In this document: in pieces, positions 24,278-32,834 of the stretch
Layout of the letters: the number at the start of each line of letters is the position of its first letter
Position numbering within the stretch: position 1 is the stretch's first letter
Origin: an uncultured Bacilli bacterium
GTDB lineage: Bacteria; Bacillota_I; Bacilli_A; RF39; UBA660
DNA length: 64,000 nt
Reading direction: 5' to 3'
Assembly (NCBI GenBank): GCA_934154785.1
Contig: CAKPGL010000001.1
Span: 124,001-188,000 of the forward strand
Program-made: the position numbers and the translations under genes
The notes under the pieces: generated by a model
What the model saw: only the letters and a program-made list of their open reading frames with translations
Told to the model about the DNA's origin: nothing
Databases searched by the model: none

Positions 24278-25288
24278 ATGGGATTATTAAGTTATGCACT
24301 TAGTGGTAATTTAAAGAAATTTAATAAAAAGGTAAAAGAAATAGCTAAAAAAGAAAACATTAGTTATACAAAGATGATGTTTAAATTTTTAGATTGTTTT
24401 CGTATGTTAAAATGTGGTTATGCTGATTATCTAAATTATGAATTATATAAAAAAAGTCGTGCAGAAATTAAAGAGTATGTATCAATTAATGATCAAGATA
24501 AATTTTATGAAATTGTTTCTCCTAGCGAATACAAAAAGACATTCTCTGTAAAGCCTAATTTTTTAAAAACTTTTAAGAAATATATAAATAGGGATTTTTA
24601 TACTAACGATCAAAGTATAGATAAATTACGTTCATTCTTAAAAAAACATGATGTGTTTATGATGAAACAAATCGATGGTTTAGGTGGACATAATGTATCC
24701 AAAGTTAATGGTAAAAATATAGACAACATTGAAGAGTTTTATAAAAAATTAAAAAAAGAGAATTTATTTTTGGAAGAATATGTTATTCAAAATAGTAAAA
24801 TTAATAAATTATGTCCTGCTAGTTGCAATACTCTTCGTATTATGACATTTGGTTATAATGGTAAGTCTAGAATAATATTTGCCACTCTTCGTGTAGGAAA
24901 TGGTATAAATAGTGTTGATAATTTTCATCAAGGTGGTATGGGTGTCTTAGTGGATATAGAAACCGGTAAGTTGGTTGGTAATGCTTATGATAAAGATTTA
25001 AATGAATATACACATCATCCTAAGACAAAAATTAAATTTGATGGTTTTCAAATTCCTAATTGGGATAAAATTAAAGATTTAGTATTAGAAGCAGCACTTG
25101 TTGATAAACATATTCATGTAGTAGGATGGGATGTTGCAGTTTTAGAAGATGGTGCAACATTTATTGAAGGAAATCGTCGCCCTGGATTTGATTTGGTACA
25201 AGTATTATCTAAGCGTGGTCGTAAAGATATGATGCGCGAGATACTTGATGAAATCAATGAAAATGAAGGAACAGACTATAGAATATGA
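24278..25288 (+). CDS. Sugar-transfer-associated ATP-grasp protein
   Basis: The start is ATG 24278, 9 nt after TAGGAG; an ATG at 24269 is too close to that SD. It is a 336-residue protein with an ATP-grasp fold: MMKQIDGLGGHNV, a Glu-rich linker (LFLEEYV), GGMGVLVDIETG and the C-terminal metal-site block FIEGNRRPGFDLVQ. This signature is that of the ATP-grasp group found in capsule and exopolysaccharide clusters. Its TGA stop overlaps the ATG of the next gene (ATGA), so the two are coupled. The ligation it performs is not known; a polysaccharide-modifying role is inferred from context. Confidence 0.8.
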   Translation: MGLLSYALSGNLKKFNKKVKEIAKKENISYTKMMFKFLDCFRMLKCGYADYLNYELYKKSRAEIKEYVSINDQDKFYEIVSPSEYKKTFSVKPNFLKTFKKYINRDFYTNDQSIDKLRSFLKKHDVFMMKQIDGLGGHNVSKVNGKNIDNIEEFYKKLKKENLFLEEYVIQNSKINKLCPASCNTLRIMTFGYNGKSRIIFATLRVGNGINSVDNFHQGGMGVLVDIETGKLVGNAYDKDLNEYTHHPKTKIKFDGFQIPNWDKIKDLVLEAALVDKHIHVVGWDVAVLEDGATFIEGNRRPGFDLVQVLSKRGRKDMMREILDEINENEGTDYRI

Positions 25289-26430
25289 GAGTTTTAGTTA
25301 TTCCTTCTTGGTATCCTACTGGTGAGGATAAGTTAATGGGTATATATCATAAAGAATATTGTGCAGCTTTAGCTAAAGAACGAAATATTCAGGTAAATAT
25401 GTTATATATTGATAGACAACCTTTAAGTAAACCATTTAATTATTTGTTTATTAAAAAGAAAAGTATAGATTTTGAAAATAATTATTCTGTTTATAAATAT
25501 TGTATGTTAGATTATAATTCTATAAATCCTATTTTGGCATTAAAGTTATATACAAAAAAATTAGAGCGTGCTTTTAAAGATTATTTAAAGAGTAATCCTT
25601 TTCCTGATGTAATTCATGCTCAAGTAACATTGCCTGCTGGTTACGCTGCTTGTATACTTGGAAAAAAATATAATATTCCCGTGGTTGTTACCGAACATGC
25701 TAGTGGTTTTATGAAGTTTTTTGAAGGAAGCAATAAAGAGTATGGTGAATATGTATTAAATAATTCGTATTATACAACTGTTAGTAATATGATGAAAAAT
25801 AAAATAGTTGAAATGGGATATAAATGCGATGTTATACCCAATTTAGTAGAAACTGATATTTTTCATAATAAACATTATAAAAGAGGAAAAATACTTAATT
25901 TAGTGGCAGTATCAGCATTTAGAAAAGGTAAACGTATTGATGACATAATAAAAGCATTAAATATTATTGTATTGAAACATATTAAAAACATTCACTTGAA
26001 TATAGTTGGGGATGGATATTTGCTGGAGCGTTATAAGAATTTAGTTAGTGAATTAAATCTTCAAGATTATGTAACTTTCTATGGTCGAAAAACAAAACAG
26101 GAAATAGCACAAATTTTGTCACAAAATGATATATTTGTGGTAGCTAGTCTTTTTGAAACATTTTGTATACCTGGAGTAGAAGCCTTAGCAAGTGGTATAC
26201 CAGTAGTATCAACCAAGTGTTTTGGTCCAGAAGAATACATTGACAGTGCTTGTGGTGAACTATGTGAAGTTGATAATCCACAATCTTTAGCTGATACAAT
26301 TATGATGGTTGCTAAAAAATTGGATAAATATGATTATAAATATTTGAGAGATAAGGCTGAACAATTTTCTCCAAAAAATGTTTGTTTGCATGCTATAGAC
26401 ATATATAATGAAGTAATCAAAACTAAATAG
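25285..26430 (+). CDS. GT4-family glycosyltransferase (first of a tandem pair)
   Basis: A 381-residue GT-B enzyme beginning RVLVIPSWYPTGEDKLMGIYHKE, the N-terminal donor of the GT4 fold. The nucleotide-sugar site block FETFCIPGVEALASGIPVVS and GPEEYID lies near residues 290-320. It transfers a sugar from an activated donor during cell-surface polysaccharide assembly at the inner membrane face. It overlaps the ATP-grasp gene by 4 nt and is followed after 13 nt by a close paralogue. The specificity is unknown. Confidence 0.88.
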   Translation: MRVLVIPSWYPTGEDKLMGIYHKEYCAALAKERNIQVNMLYIDRQPLSKPFNYLFIKKKSIDFENNYSVYKYCMLDYNSINPILALKLYTKKLERAFKDYLKSNPFPDVIHAQVTLPAGYAACILGKKYNIPVVVTEHASGFMKFFEGSNKEYGEYVLNNSYYTTVSNMMKNKIVEMGYKCDVIPNLVETDIFHNKHYKRGKILNLVAVSAFRKGKRIDDIIKALNIIVLKHIKNIHLNIVGDGYLLERYKNLVSELNLQDYVTFYGRKTKQEIAQILSQNDIFVVASLFETFCIPGVEALASGIPVVSTKCFGPEEYIDSACGELCEVDNPQSLADTIMMVAKKLDKYDYKYLRDKAEQFSPKNVCLHAIDIYNEVIKTK

Positions 26431-26443
26431 AAAGGAATATTAT

Positions 26444-27598
26444 ATGAAAGTATTAGTTATTCCAACTTGGTACCCTACAGGTAAAGATAAATTGATGGGA
26501 AATTACCATAAAGAGTTTACGGAAGCTTTAAATGCTTATGGGATAAAGGTTGATATGTTATTTATTGAACGTGAACGTTTGAGTAAACCATTTAAATACC
26601 TTTTTTCTAAAAAAAAGAGTATCGATAAAGAAAATAATTATGAAGTCTATAAATATAAAATGTTAAATTTAGGTCCATTAAACTTTAATTTACAACAACA
26701 TTTCTATGTGCGAAAATTAGAAAAATTATATAAAGAATATATAAAGAGTCAGGGAATTCCTGATATTATTCATGCACAGGTAACAGTACCAGCTGGTTAT
26801 GCAGCTTGTAAAATAGGAAAAAAGTATCATGTCCCAGTTATTGTTACTGAACATTGTGCTAGATTAGAAAGATTTTTTGATGAAGCCACTTTTAAGAAAT
26901 ATGGAAATTTTGTGCTAGATAATGCTACTTTTTCTGTAGTAAGTAACTATATGAAAAAATATATATTAACAAAAAATAAAGAGTGTTATGTTATACCGAA
27001 TTTGGTTGATACAGAAACATTTGCAAATAATAAGAAAAGAGTTGTAAACAAAAATTTCAATTTAGTTAGTGTTTGTGCCCTTCGTGAAGGAAAAAGAATC
27101 GATAATATATTTGGCGCTATGAATATATTAATTAATCAAGGCATTAAAAATATTCACCTTGATGTAATTGGCGATGGCTTTTTAGAAGTGTATTATAAAG
27201 AACAATGTAGTAAATTAAATTTAAATAAATATGTTAGTTTTTTAGGACGAAAAACAAAGCAAGAAATCAGTAAAATACTAGAGCATGAAAATGCCTTAGT
27301 TATTAGTAGTGATATAGAGTCATTTGCTATTCCTGGTATTGAGGCTTTAGCGAGCGGTATACCAGTAATATCTACTAAATGTTTAGGCCCGGAAGAATAT
27401 ATTGATGAAAAATGTGGTGTATTATGCAAAGTTAATGATGTAGAAGACTTAGCTAAAGCCATAAAAAAAGTCATAGAAAACTATGACAATTATGATCCAC
27501 TTTATTTGAATAGTGTAGCGGATAAATTTAGTAGTAAACAGGTTATAAAGAATACAGAAAAAATTTATAAAAAGGTTATAAGAGATTATAATAGTTAA
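26444..27598 (+). CDS. GT4-family glycosyltransferase (second of a tandem pair)
   Basis: A 384-residue paralogue of the preceding gene. It shares the opening KVLVIPTWYPTGKDKLMGNYHKE, the middle VIHAQVT-type block and the C-terminal IEALASGIPVIST...GPEEYID. AAAGGAATAT precedes the ATG. Shared architecture and adjacency show tandem duplication followed by divergence, probably giving two successive transfer steps with different acceptors. Its stop codon overlaps the convergent ddl stop by 3-4 nt, so the two transcripts run into one another. Confidence 0.88.
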   Translation: MKVLVIPTWYPTGKDKLMGNYHKEFTEALNAYGIKVDMLFIERERLSKPFKYLFSKKKSIDKENNYEVYKYKMLNLGPLNFNLQQHFYVRKLEKLYKEYIKSQGIPDIIHAQVTVPAGYAACKIGKKYHVPVIVTEHCARLERFFDEATFKKYGNFVLDNATFSVVSNYMKKYILTKNKECYVIPNLVDTETFANNKKRVVNKNFNLVSVCALREGKRIDNIFGAMNILINQGIKNIHLDVIGDGFLEVYYKEQCSKLNLNKYVSFLGRKTKQEISKILEHENALVISSDIESFAIPGIEALASGIPVISTKCLGPEEYIDEKCGVLCKVNDVEDLAKAIKKVIENYDNYDPLYLNSVADKFSSKQVIKNTEKIYKKVIRDYNS

Positions 27599-28572
27599 GC
27601 ATTTTCTATTAAAATACTAATTAATTCTTTATATGTATATCCTTCATTTATAAATAATTGCGGATACATACTAATTTCTGTAAATCCTGGCATTGTATTT
27701 ATTTCATTTAAATATATTTGATTATTAATTTCATCATAGAAAAAATCAACTCTTGATAATGATGAAGCATTTATACCGATAAATGCTTTTTTAGCATAGT
27801 CTTGAATTTTAGTAATAACTGTATCTGGTAATTCTGCTGGAATTATTGTATAAGACTTATTATTTTCATATTTAGCATTATAATCATAAAATTCATTAGC
27901 GGCTTTTATCTCTCCAACGGTAGATACTTCAATATCTTTATTTACTAAAACAGCACATTCTAGCTCCCTACCAACTATATATTTTTCAATTAATACCTTG
28001 CTATCATATTTATAAGCTTCTTTAATAGCTTTTTTTAATTCTTTTTTGTTATTAACTTTACTAATTCCTATTGATGAACCTCCATTAGCAGGTTTAACTA
28101 TCATTGGAAAAGAAAATTGAGTGATTACTTCGTTTAATACTGTAGATTCTGTTACTTCAACGAATGGTACTACTGGTATATTTAAATAGTTAAAAACATA
28201 TTTTGAAAATATTTTATCCATGCAAACAGCACTAGATAAGGTCTTACATCCTACATATTTTATATTAAACAAATCTAGCATTCCTTGTAATCTTCCATCT
28301 TCTCCATTAGCGCCATGTAATATCGGAAATACAATATCAAATTGTTTAATAAATTCTACTATATTTTCTATTTCAACAATATATTCACTATGCCATTTTT
28401 CTATATTAGCAATATCACCTTTATAAATATACCATTTATTGTTTTTGTCTATTAAAGCAGCTGTGACATCATATTTAGCGTTATCAATATTATTTAATAT
28501 ACTTTTAGCGGACATACATGATACATTATGTTCAAATGAATTACCACCAAATAAAACTAAAACTTTTTTCAT
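27595..28572 (-). CDS. ddl: D-alanine--D-alanine ligase
   Basis: The start is the ATG at 28572, with GAGGTG upstream on the minus strand. The 325-residue ATP-grasp enzyme shows LFGGNSFEHNVS, HGANGEDGRLQG, KPANGGSSIGISK and NEINTMPGFT. The omega-loop segment YDYNAKY has the Tyr and Lys of true D-Ala-D-Ala ligases, which argues against a VanA-type D-lactate ligase. It makes the dipeptide end of the peptidoglycan stem. It is convergent with the glycosyltransferase operon, with overlapping stop codons and no terminator between them. Confidence 0.93.
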   Translation of the reverse strand: MKKVLVLFGGNSFEHNVSCMSAKSILNNIDNAKYDVTAALIDKNNKWYIYKGDIANIEKWHSEYIVEIENIVEFIKQFDIVFPILHGANGEDGRLQGMLDLFNIKYVGCKTLSSAVCMDKIFSKYVFNYLNIPVVPFVEVTESTVLNEVITQFSFPMIVKPANGGSSIGISKVNNKKELKKAIKEAYKYDSKVLIEKYIVGRELECAVLVNKDIEVSTVGEIKAANEFYDYNAKYENNKSYTIIPAELPDTVITKIQDYAKKAFIGINASSLSRVDFFYDEINNQIYLNEINTMPGFTEISMYPQLFINEGYTYKELISILIENA

Positions 28573-28731
28573 AAAACACCTCAATAAAGTATACAATTTA
28601 TTGTCAATAATATGCTTGATTAAAATATAATAATGTGATATATTATAGATGATTTAAAAATTATTTTGTCATTCTTTTTAGACAAGAACCTAAAATAAGT
28701 ATTAAATCAAATCTAAAGAGGAGGACATGTC

Positions 28732-28902
28732 ATGCAAGACAAAACTATAGTTTGTAAAGATTGTGGTAAAGAATTTATTTTCAGCGTTAGAGACCAAGAA
28801 TTCTACAAAGAACAAGGATTCCAAAATGAACCTGTTAGATGTAAAGAATGTCGTGCTAAAAGAAAAGCTGAACGTAATAATCGTAATCAACAAAATAACT
28901 AG
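28732..28902 (+). CDS. Small zinc-ribbon protein (56 residues)
   Basis: ATG 28732 follows AGAGGAGGA with ideal spacing. The protein has two CxxC knuckles (CKDC and CKEC) 30 residues apart, separated by FSVRDQEFYKEQGF, and ends in an Arg/Asn/Gln-rich tail. This matches the probable zinc-binding (zf-trcl-type) small proteins common in Bacillota and Chloroflexi, whose role is unknown; nucleic-acid binding is a guess from the basic tail. It ends at a UUCG-loop terminator. Confidence 0.85.
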   Translation: MQDKTIVCKDCGKEFIFSVRDQEFYKEQGFQNEPVRCKECRAKRKAERNNRNQQNN

Positions 28903-28909
28903 TACAAAA

Positions 28910-28934
28910 AAAGCCTTCGGGCTTTATTTTTTTA
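28910..28934. terminator. Bidirectional UUCG terminator
   Basis: AAAGCC-TTCG-GGCTTT followed by a T run on the plus strand and A/T-rich sequence on the minus strand. It serves the zinc-ribbon gene and the convergent lipoprotein gene, whose coding region ends within it. Confidence 0.8.
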
Positions 28935-29628
28935 TGTCTGTAATAAAGTTTATTTCATTATTATCATTTGTAAAAGGTAATATAGTTACAAAATAATTGT
29001 ATTGATTTCTAAAACTGATTTTAAAATCAGGATTATCAAGTACTTCTTTTCTAATAATTATATTTCTTTTTTTATCTATACTTTCTGCAGAATATAGTAA
29101 TGAAATTTCTTTAAAATCAGTACCATCTTTTTCAACTTGATTAATTTTAAAATCATATAAAGGGTATATAGAATTAATAATAATATAGTTATTACTCTTA
29201 TCTAATTTTACAAATGTTTCTTCTGGTTTAGCTTCATAGTCTAATTCACTTCTGATAGTAAAGTATGATATATTACTATATTTATCAATTAAGTTATTCA
29301 TTTTATTAACTAATTCTTCTACTTTTTTAGTATCTTTAGTGTGACAGTACTTATTATTATCTTGATATTCCATATAATAATTATTAGAAATATCAAATTT
29401 ATATAGATTTTGATTTGTTGTAATAGTTAGTGTGTTTGTATAGTTATTATTAGTTTGTTTTCCACAGTAAAAATCAATTTTACTTATATCATCTATTATT
29501 TCAGTAAAATCTTCGTTTACTATGTTATTATCATTATAAGTAATTGCTATTACATCATTTATAATGATGTTATGCTTTGTACAACCTGTAAATAATAGAA
29601 TAACCATTAATAGCCAAACTTTTTTCAT
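28924..29628 (-). CDS. Lipoprotein of unknown function
   Basis: The ATG at 29628 (4 codons inside the longest frame) follows GGGTGAT. The 234-residue protein starts with a type II signal peptide: MKKVWLLMVILLFTGC, with the lipobox Cys at residue 16. The remainder is a predicted beta-rich domain without a motif I recognise. It is membrane-attached on the outside. It lies downstream of cotJC on the same strand, but a terminator separates them, so a link to sporulation is not shown. Confidence 0.75.
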   Translation of the reverse strand: MKKVWLLMVILLFTGCTKHNIIINDVIAITYNDNNIVNEDFTEIIDDISKIDFYCGKQTNNNYTNTLTITTNQNLYKFDISNNYYMEYQDNNKYCHTKDTKKVEELVNKMNNLIDKYSNISYFTIRSELDYEAKPEETFVKLDKSNNYIIINSIYPLYDFKINQVEKDGTDFKEISLLYSAESIDKKRNIIIRKEVLDNPDFKISFRNQYNYFVTILPFTNDNNEINFITDIKK

Positions 29629-29666
29629 AGTATCACCCAATTTTAGTATGTTAGAAAAAAAAGAAA

Positions 29667-29689
29667 AAATACTTTCGGTGAAAGTATTT
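29667..29689 (-). terminator. Terminator of the cotJ operon
   Basis: On the minus strand AAATACTTT-CACCG-AAAGTATTT is followed by TTTCTTTTTT. It overlaps the cotJC stop codon region. Confidence 0.75.
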
Positions 29690-30245
29690 AAATCTTTTTT
29701 TCTAAATAGTAATTTCTTAATTCTTTAAATCTTTGATAGTGAATAACTTCTCTTTGACGTAAGAAAGATAAAGGACCAAGTAAATCAGGATCATTAGTTA
29801 AATCCATTAAATGTTCATAGGTTGCTCTAGCGCGTTGTTCTGCGGCCATATCACTTTCTAGATCGGCAATGTAATCCCCACTAGCTTCGATATAAGCAGT
29901 TGTAAATGGAACACCCATTGCGTCAGTAGGAAATAATGCATGATTATGTTCAGCAAAATGACCACCTAAACCAACATCTTCTAGTTCTTTGATAGTTGCT
30001 CCATTAACAAGTTGTGATATCATAGCAGAAATCATTTCAACGTGTGCTAATTCTTCGGTAGCAATATCAGTAAGTAATGCTTTTCCTTTATCATCAGGCA
30101 TTGTATATCTTTGATTTAAGTATCTTAAAGCCGCACTAAGTTCGGAATCTGGACCACCATATTGTGCTAATAAATACTTAGCCATTTTTAAATCTTTTTT
30201 ACGAATATTAACAGGATATTCTAATTTTTTTTCATATTTCCACAT
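29688..30245 (-). CDS. cotJC: Spore coat protein CotJC (manganese-catalase family)
   Basis: A 185-residue protein matching CotJC along its length: MWKYEKKLEYPVNI, GGPDSELSAALRYLNQRY, the metal-ligand motif TEELAHVEMI, and a second Glu/His set in LRQREVIHYQRFKE. The family shares the di-manganese ferritin-like fold of catalases and is deposited in the inner spore coat. CTCC/GGAGG precedes the start. It is preceded by a fused CotJA-CotJB gene on the same strand (9-nt gap), so the two form the cotJ operon. Confidence 0.93.
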   Translation of the reverse strand: MWKYEKKLEYPVNIRKKDLKMAKYLLAQYGGPDSELSAALRYLNQRYTMPDDKGKALLTDIATEELAHVEMISAMISQLVNGATIKELEDVGLGGHFAEHNHALFPTDAMGVPFTTAYIEASGDYIADLESDMAAEQRARATYEHLMDLTNDPDLLGPLSFLRQREVIHYQRFKELRNYYLEKKI

Positions 30246-30254
30246 AAGTACCTC

Positions 30255-30785
30255 CTATTTGTTTTCCCAAGGCCAAGGAGAATTATTCCATGCCCAAGGA
30301 TATGTAGTTAATGCATTACTAGAAAGTAAAAGTGGCCCATATTTACTTTCGTATTGTCTTACATATTCGTTATTTTGCGTACGATATTGATTGAATAATT
30401 CTAATGCATCTCTATCATTTGGATTTACATCCAAATATAGATTTAAATCAATCATAGCGAACCCTAAAGAATCAATATAGGTAAGTAATTCAGCTTGCTC
30501 ATTCATAGGTGTAATTTCATAAGGATTATTTAATTTATAGCCATTATATAATTCAGGAAACATGTTACCTCTGATAAAACCGCTATAAGGATCTAGTATA
30601 TTGGTTTTAGTAACATCTTGATTATATAGTGGTTGATTATAATTATTATTTGTATAATTATAATAATCTTGTGTCATATTATATTTATTTAAATTATTCA
30701 TAGAATTTATAGAATTCATATTATTCATGTTATTTATGTTTGCCAAATTTTGCATGGCATTTAAATTATTTATGTTATTATTCAT
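30255..30785 (-). CDS. CotJA-CotJB fusion protein with Asn/Met-rich N-terminus
   Basis: A 176-residue protein in three parts. Residues 1-55 are Asn/Met/Tyr-rich low complexity with NNMNN-type repeats. Residues 63-85 (DPYSGFIRGNMFPELYNGYK) look like CotJA. Residues 95-176 look like CotJB: LLTYIDSLGFAMIDLNLYLDVNPNDRDALE, YESKYGPL and the ending WAWNNSPWPWE. CotJA and CotJB are separate small proteins in Bacillus, so this is a fusion. It precedes cotJC. A GAGGGGGA SD fixes the start. Confidence 0.8.
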   Translation of the reverse strand: MNNNINNLNAMQNLANINNMNNMNSINSMNNLNKYNMTQDYYNYTNNNYNQPLYNQDVTKTNILDPYSGFIRGNMFPELYNGYKLNNPYEITPMNEQAELLTYIDSLGFAMIDLNLYLDVNPNDRDALELFNQYRTQNNEYVRQYESKYGPLLLSSNALTTYPWAWNNSPWPWENK

Positions 30786-30806
30786 TTAAAATTTCCCCCT
30801 CAATTT

Positions 30807-30814
30807 ATTGTATG
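30807..30814 (-). promoter_or_regulatory. Possible sigma-E -10 element of cotJ
   Basis: The minus strand reads CATACAAT, which equals the B. subtilis sigma-E -10 consensus, 22 nt before the start codon. The -35 region is only a partial match (CTATACAT about 14 nt upstream). A mother-cell promoter is expected for cotJ. Confidence 0.4.
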
Positions 30815-30930
30815 GTATAGGCAAATAAATGTATAGGTGAATGACTAATTTAGTTTTTTTAATTAATTTTTAATAAAAACTATTGCATATATTAAAAATT
30901 ATTGTTAAAATATATCTTGTCAAATGACAT

Positions 30931-31007
30931 GGCGAAATTGGTGAAGTGGTTAACACGGCGGATTGTGGTTCCGTTATGCAAGGGTTCGATCCCCTTATTT
31001 CGCCCCA
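30931..31007 (+). tRNA. tRNA-His (GTG)
   Basis: It folds as a cloverleaf. G at 30931 is the extra -1 guanine opposite C73 (31004), the hallmark of tRNA-His. The acceptor stem GCGAAAT pairs with ATTTCGC, the anticodon loop is TTGTGGT with anticodon GTG, the T-arm contains GGTTCGATCC, and CCA is encoded at 31005-31007. A strong terminator follows. The 145 nt between this gene and the cotJ start hold the cotJ control region and AT-rich sequence. Confidence 0.95.
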
Positions 31008-31018
31008 GTTTGGTATAT

Positions 31019-31053
31019 AAAAATCAGATTAGAAAGTAAATCTGATTTTTTTA
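31019..31053 (+). terminator. Terminator of tRNA-His
   Basis: A 12-bp perfect stem AAAAATCAGATT / AATCTGATTTTT with an 8-nt loop and T tail. Confidence 0.85.
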
Positions 31054-31131
31054 TTTGTTAGTATGCTTAAATTTTATACTTTATGTTATAATTTTTATAG
31101 ATACATAATGTTCTTAAAGTGGTGAGTAACA

Positions 31132-31692
31132 ATGAATGATATTACTAAACAGGCAATAGTGTCTTCTTTTAAAAAATTGGCTAATCAAAATAATATCTCT
31201 GATATAACTATAAAGGATATTATGGATGATTGTGGCTTAAAAAGACAAACATTTTATAATCATTTTGTTGATAAATATGACTTAATTAAGTGGATTTATT
31301 TAAATGAAGTAATTCAAAAACTAGAAAAAACAGACTCTTGGATTGATAAATATAGATGTATATTTGAGTATTTTCTAAATAATAAAAATGTTATATTAAA
31401 TATATATAATTGTGAAGCCCAGAATTATTTAATTCACTTTATAAATAGACAATCTATACCTATTATAAAGAGTGTGATAGATGAAAAAAGCAATGGTTTA
31501 AATATAAGTGATAAGGATAAAAAATTTTTATGCTTCTTTTATTCTGGTGCCTTAGGTTCTTTAATAATTAATTGGCTTGAATTAGGTATGCCTGATAACA
31601 TTGAAGATATTATAACTAGAGTAGAAATAATATTAAATGGTAATATAAACAATTACTTTAATATGACAAAAGACAACAAATGTCAAAAATAA
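31132..31692 (+). CDS. TetR-family regulator, DhaS-like
   Basis: A 186-residue protein. Residues 5-50 form a TetR helix-turn-helix (ITIKDIMDDCGLKRQTFYNHFVDKYDLIKWIY). The C-terminal helical domain resembles the DhaS-type group (FFYSGALGSLIINWLELGMPD). TetR proteins are ligand-responsive repressors, and the DhaS group can activate partner genes. It is a single transcription unit next to no obvious target. AGTGGTGAG precedes the ATG. A terminator overlaps the end. The regulated gene is unknown. Confidence 0.8.
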   Translation: MNDITKQAIVSSFKKLANQNNISDITIKDIMDDCGLKRQTFYNHFVDKYDLIKWIYLNEVIQKLEKTDSWIDKYRCIFEYFLNNKNVILNIYNCEAQNYLIHFINRQSIPIIKSVIDEKSNGLNISDKDKKFLCFFYSGALGSLIINWLELGMPDNIEDIITRVEIILNGNINNYFNMTKDNKCQK

Positions 31693-31707
31693 TGACATTT
31701 GTTTTTG
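31676..31707 (+). terminator. Terminator
   Basis: ACAAATGTCA (31676-31685) pairs with TGACATTTGT (31693-31702), followed by T residues. It overlaps the end of the TetR gene. Confidence 0.75.
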
Positions 31708-31848
31708 ATTGCCTTTTTAAGTTTTAAAATATTATATTAAAATTATCTTAGAATGGTAGGAGGTGAATCACCAAATTTTATTAAATAAAACACATTTGAA
31801 TGTATAAAATTATTTATTTTTAAACAATATAATGTAGGAGGAAAAAAT

Positions 31849-32286
31849 ATGAAGAATAATGAATTTAAAGAAAAAATTAGTAAACTTAATGAGGAATTTG
31901 AAAAAGTAAACAAAAAAGTAAAGGATACAACTGATACTGCCATTATTAAAGGTATGTACGCTAAAGACGAATTAGATGAAAAGATCAAAGAAACAAAGAA
32001 AAGCTTAGATGAAACAAAGGCTGATTTAAAAGAAAAACAATCTGAAAATAAAAAACTATTCTCTAATCATCTAAATAAAATCCAAGAAAGCATAGAAGAA
32101 GCAAAAGCAAAACTAGAAGAAAAAAAAGAAGCTAGAGATCAAGCAAAAATAGAAAAGTATATTGATGATAGATTAGAATACTCTTCTGATTGTATTGCCT
32201 TTGCATTACTTGCTTTAGGTGAAGCTAAAGTTTCATTCTTAGAAGCCGTTGAAGCTGAATTAGAATACGATGAATTATATAAATAA
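31849..32286 (+). CDS. Small charged coiled-coil protein, unknown function
   Basis: A 145-residue soluble protein, Lys/Glu-rich and helical throughout, with heptad-like spacing from residue 5 to about 100 (KISKLNEEFEKVNKKVK, KAKLEEKKEARDQ). The last 40 residues are more hydrophobic (IAFALLALGEAKVSFLEAVEAELEYDELY). TAGGAGGAAAA precedes the ATG, indicating strong translation. A second TAGGAGGTG at about 31756-31764 has no real gene behind it, only a 14-codon frame. I do not recognise the family. Composition resembles stress-induced helical proteins, which is only a comparison. Confidence 0.65.
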   Translation: MKNNEFKEKISKLNEEFEKVNKKVKDTTDTAIIKGMYAKDELDEKIKETKKSLDETKADLKEKQSENKKLFSNHLNKIQESIEEAKAKLEEKKEARDQAKIEKYIDDRLEYSSDCIAFALLALGEAKVSFLEAVEAELEYDELYK

Positions 32287-32290
32287 TAAT

Positions 32291-32319
32291 TAGAACCACA
32301 ATAAGGTTCTATTTTTTTG
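32291..32319 (+). terminator. Terminator
   Basis: TAGAACC-ACAATAA-GGTTCTA followed by a T run. Confidence 0.8.
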
Positions 32320-32339
32320 AATTAAAAATATATTTTACT

Positions 32340-32834
32340 ATGAGAACAATAATACATGATTTAAACTCTAAACAGTTAAAAGTTTTAAATTTTAAAGATG
32401 ACGATAAACTAATATCTGCTAAAAAGTGTAGTAATCATTGTGTAGGATGTTTTTCTTGTTGGATTAAACATCCAAAACACTGTGCTTATAAAGATGATTA
32501 CAGTAGTATTACTAATTTAATTAAAGATTCTGACGAATTAGTTATTATTAGTAAATGCCGTTATGGTTGTTATAATAGTAAAGTTAAAATGGTATTAGAA
32601 AGGTGCATAGGTTATGTTTTACCATATTTTACTATTCGTGACAAAAGAATTCATCATCAAGCTAGATATAATCAAGAACTTAAGTTCCATGTAATATTTT
32701 ATGGAGATATGTTAGAAGAAGATAAAGTTGTGGCGACAACTCTAGTAAGAGCTAATGCTATAAATTTAAATAGTAATAAATATACTGTTGAATTTTGTAA
32801 CAATATAGGAGGGATTAGCAAATGTTTACTTTGA
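32340..32834 (+). CDS. Cys-rich flavodoxin-like oxidoreductase
   Basis: A 164-residue protein with an N-terminal Cys cluster (CSNHCVGCFSCW plus HCAYKDD) of the kind seen in iron-sulfur flavoproteins and NAD(P)H-dependent FMN reductases. A flavodoxin-like core follows (DELVIISKCRYGCYNSKVKMVLER). No clear SD precedes the ATG. It overlaps the next gene by 13 nt, and that gene belongs to the same fold class, so the two probably form a complex or functional pair. Cofactors and substrate are inferred only. Confidence 0.65.
   Translation: MRTIIHDLNSKQLKVLNFKDDDKLISAKKCSNHCVGCFSCWIKHPKHCAYKDDYSSITNLIKDSDELVIISKCRYGCYNSKVKMVLERCIGYVLPYFTIRDKRIHHQARYNQELKFHVIFYGDMLEEDKVVATTLVRANAINLNSNKYTVEFCNNIGGISKCLL

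Noticed and set aside
30660..30785. Repeats in the CotJA-CotJB N-terminus as a CRISPR or tandem repeat array
   Set aside because: The repeat is codon-level Asn/Met low complexity inside a coding frame, without spacers.
31756..31806. A 14-codon frame after TAGGAGGTG upstream of the coiled-coil gene
   Set aside because: It is too short and unsupported beyond the SD-like sequence; mentioned only in the downstream gene entry.
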